Part shown: piece by piece, positions 63,304-64,000 of the stretch
Layout: the number at the start of each line of letters is the position of its first letter
Position numbering within the stretch: position 1 is the first letter of the stretch
DNA from: Aurantimonas coralicida DSM 14790
GTDB taxonomy: Bacteria; Pseudomonadota; Alphaproteobacteria; Rhizobiales; Rhizobiaceae
Direction: 5' to 3'
Assembly: GCF_000421645.1 (NCBI RefSeq)
Contig: NZ_ATXK01000004.1
Location: 1 to 64,000, forward strand
Length of the DNA: 64,000 nt
Translations under genes and position numbers: made by a program
The notes under the pieces: model-generated
Told to the model about the DNA's origin: nothing
Database searches by the model: none
What the model saw: the letters and a program-made list of their open reading frames with translations, nothing else

Positions 63304-64000
63304 TGGCGATCGAGTCGCCGTTTCCGCCCTTCGATCCGGGCAAGCCGGACGCCGAGGACGACAAGGTTCGCCGGCGCATCCCGTTCCGGCATATCGTGCC
63401 CAACCTCATCACCATCCTGGCGATCTGCGCCGGGATGACCGGCATCCGGCTGGCCTTCGAGGGCCGGTTCGAACTGGCCGTCGGCATGGTGCTCGGTGCG
63501 GCGCTGCTCGACGGTATCGACGGGCGCGTGGCGCGTCTCCTCAAGGGGCAGAGCCGGTTCGGCGCCGAGATGGATTCGCTTGCCGACATCGTCAATTTCG
63601 GCGTGGCGCCGGGGCTCGTGCTCTATGCCTACATGCTGCACGATGCCGGTTCGCTCGGCTGGATCGCGGCGCTGCTCTACGCCAGTGCCAGCGCGCTGCG
63701 GCTGGCCCGCTTCAACACCATGCTCGACGATCCCAAGCGGCCGAAATGGCAGTCGGCCTTCTTCGTCGGCGTGCCGGCGCCGGCGGGGGCGGGAATGGCG
63801 ATGTTCCCGATCTATCTGAGTCTCGCGGGCTTCGAATCCGGCCTGCCGGAGGTTACCGCGGTCGTCGCCTCGGTCTATCTGGTCTTCATCGGGCTTCTGA
63901 TGGCCAGCCGCATTCCGACCTGGTCGGGCAAGGGCGCCGGCATCCGGGTGCGGCGTGACTACGCCATCCCGATCATGCTGGCGGTCGTCTGCTATATCGC
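63303..64000 (+). CDS. pssA: CDP-diacylglycerol-serine O-phosphatidyltransferase (partial)
   Basis: This gene makes phosphatidylserine from CDP-diacylglycerol and L-serine. The CDP-alcohol phosphatidyltransferase motif DxxDGxxAR...G...D...D runs from Asp70 (DGIDGRVARLL then FGAEMDSLAD). The hydrophobic segments fit. ATG 63303 overlaps the psd stop (TGATG), so synthesis and decarboxylation enzymes are coupled. The frame is open to the window edge; about 20 or more residues are missing. Confidence 0.93.
   Translation, partial: MAIESPFPPFDPGKPDAEDDKVRRRIPFRHIVPNLITILAICAGMTGIRLAFEGRFELAVGMVLGAALLDGIDGRVARLLKGQSRFGAEMDSLADIVNFGVAPGLVLYAYMLHDAGSLGWIAALLYASASALRLARFNTMLDDPKRPKWQSAFFVGVPAPAGAGMAMFPIYLSLAGFESGLPEVTAVVASVYLVFIGLLMASRIPTWSGKGAGIRVRRDYAIPIMLAVVCYI

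Overview
The window is high-GC chromosomal DNA from an alphaproteobacterium, most likely Hyphomicrobiales/Rhizobiales. The evidence is the alphaproteobacterial 5S rRNA, an Omp25/31-type porin, the LysM / Atm1-type ABC / psd-pssA block at the right end, and many GTG/TTG starts. It begins in the 3' end of a 23S rRNA gene, followed by 5S rRNA and a terminator.

Region 1 (0.6-22.5 kb) is a catabolic region. An aldose-1-epimerase-like gene and a GntR/FCD regulator precede a polar amino-acid-type ABC transporter, a class V aminotransferase-like protein and a D-hydantoinase/dihydropyrimidinase on the + strand. A long - strand operon (amidase, CoA-transferase III, enoyl-CoA hydratase, a NitT/TauT-type ABC transporter, a PuuE-like deacetylase, an SDR) lies behind a LysR gene. 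A second LysR gene is followed by an itaconyl/mesaconyl-CoA hydratase-like protein, a CitE-like lyase, an acyl-CoA dehydrogenase and an MmgE/PrpD protein. Together with the CoA-transferase, this gene set recalls the itaconate-type dicarboxylate cluster of Pseudomonas aeruginosa.

Region 2 (22.5-29.6 kb) contains a decayed MATE efflux gene and a decayed glyoxalase-like gene. Next comes an unusual operon: a 922-residue fusion of a peptidoglycan-amidase/PGRP-like domain, an alpha/beta-hydrolase-like domain and a C-terminal caspase-like peptidase, then a 670-residue HExxH metallopeptidase and possibly a tiny third gene with a perfect ribosome binding site. This is the best candidate in the window for an undescribed system.

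Region 3 (29,612-57,381) is a 27.8-kb genomic island. It is bounded by a 17-bp repeat of the 3' end of tRNA-Ser(GCU), with a tyrosine integrase beside the intact tRNA. It carries small or decayed ORFs, a porin, an SRAP protein, a thermonuclease, a type I restriction system (hsdM-hsdS-hsdR plus a YgjP-like metallopeptidase), a DUF3102-like protein, a soluble FtsH-like AAA+ protease in an apparent operon with small proteins, a PD-(D/E)XK-like protein, a divergent pair of unknown proteins, an intact IS630-type insertion sequence and an OLD-family ATPase/TOPRIM nuclease. It reads as a defence-rich island. Several short repeated motifs occur only in its non-coding parts or at gene ends.

Region 4 (57.4-64 kb) returns to core genome: tRNA-Ser, a large low-complexity LysM envelope protein, an Atm1-type ABC exporter, phosphatidylserine decarboxylase and the start of phosphatidylserine synthase.
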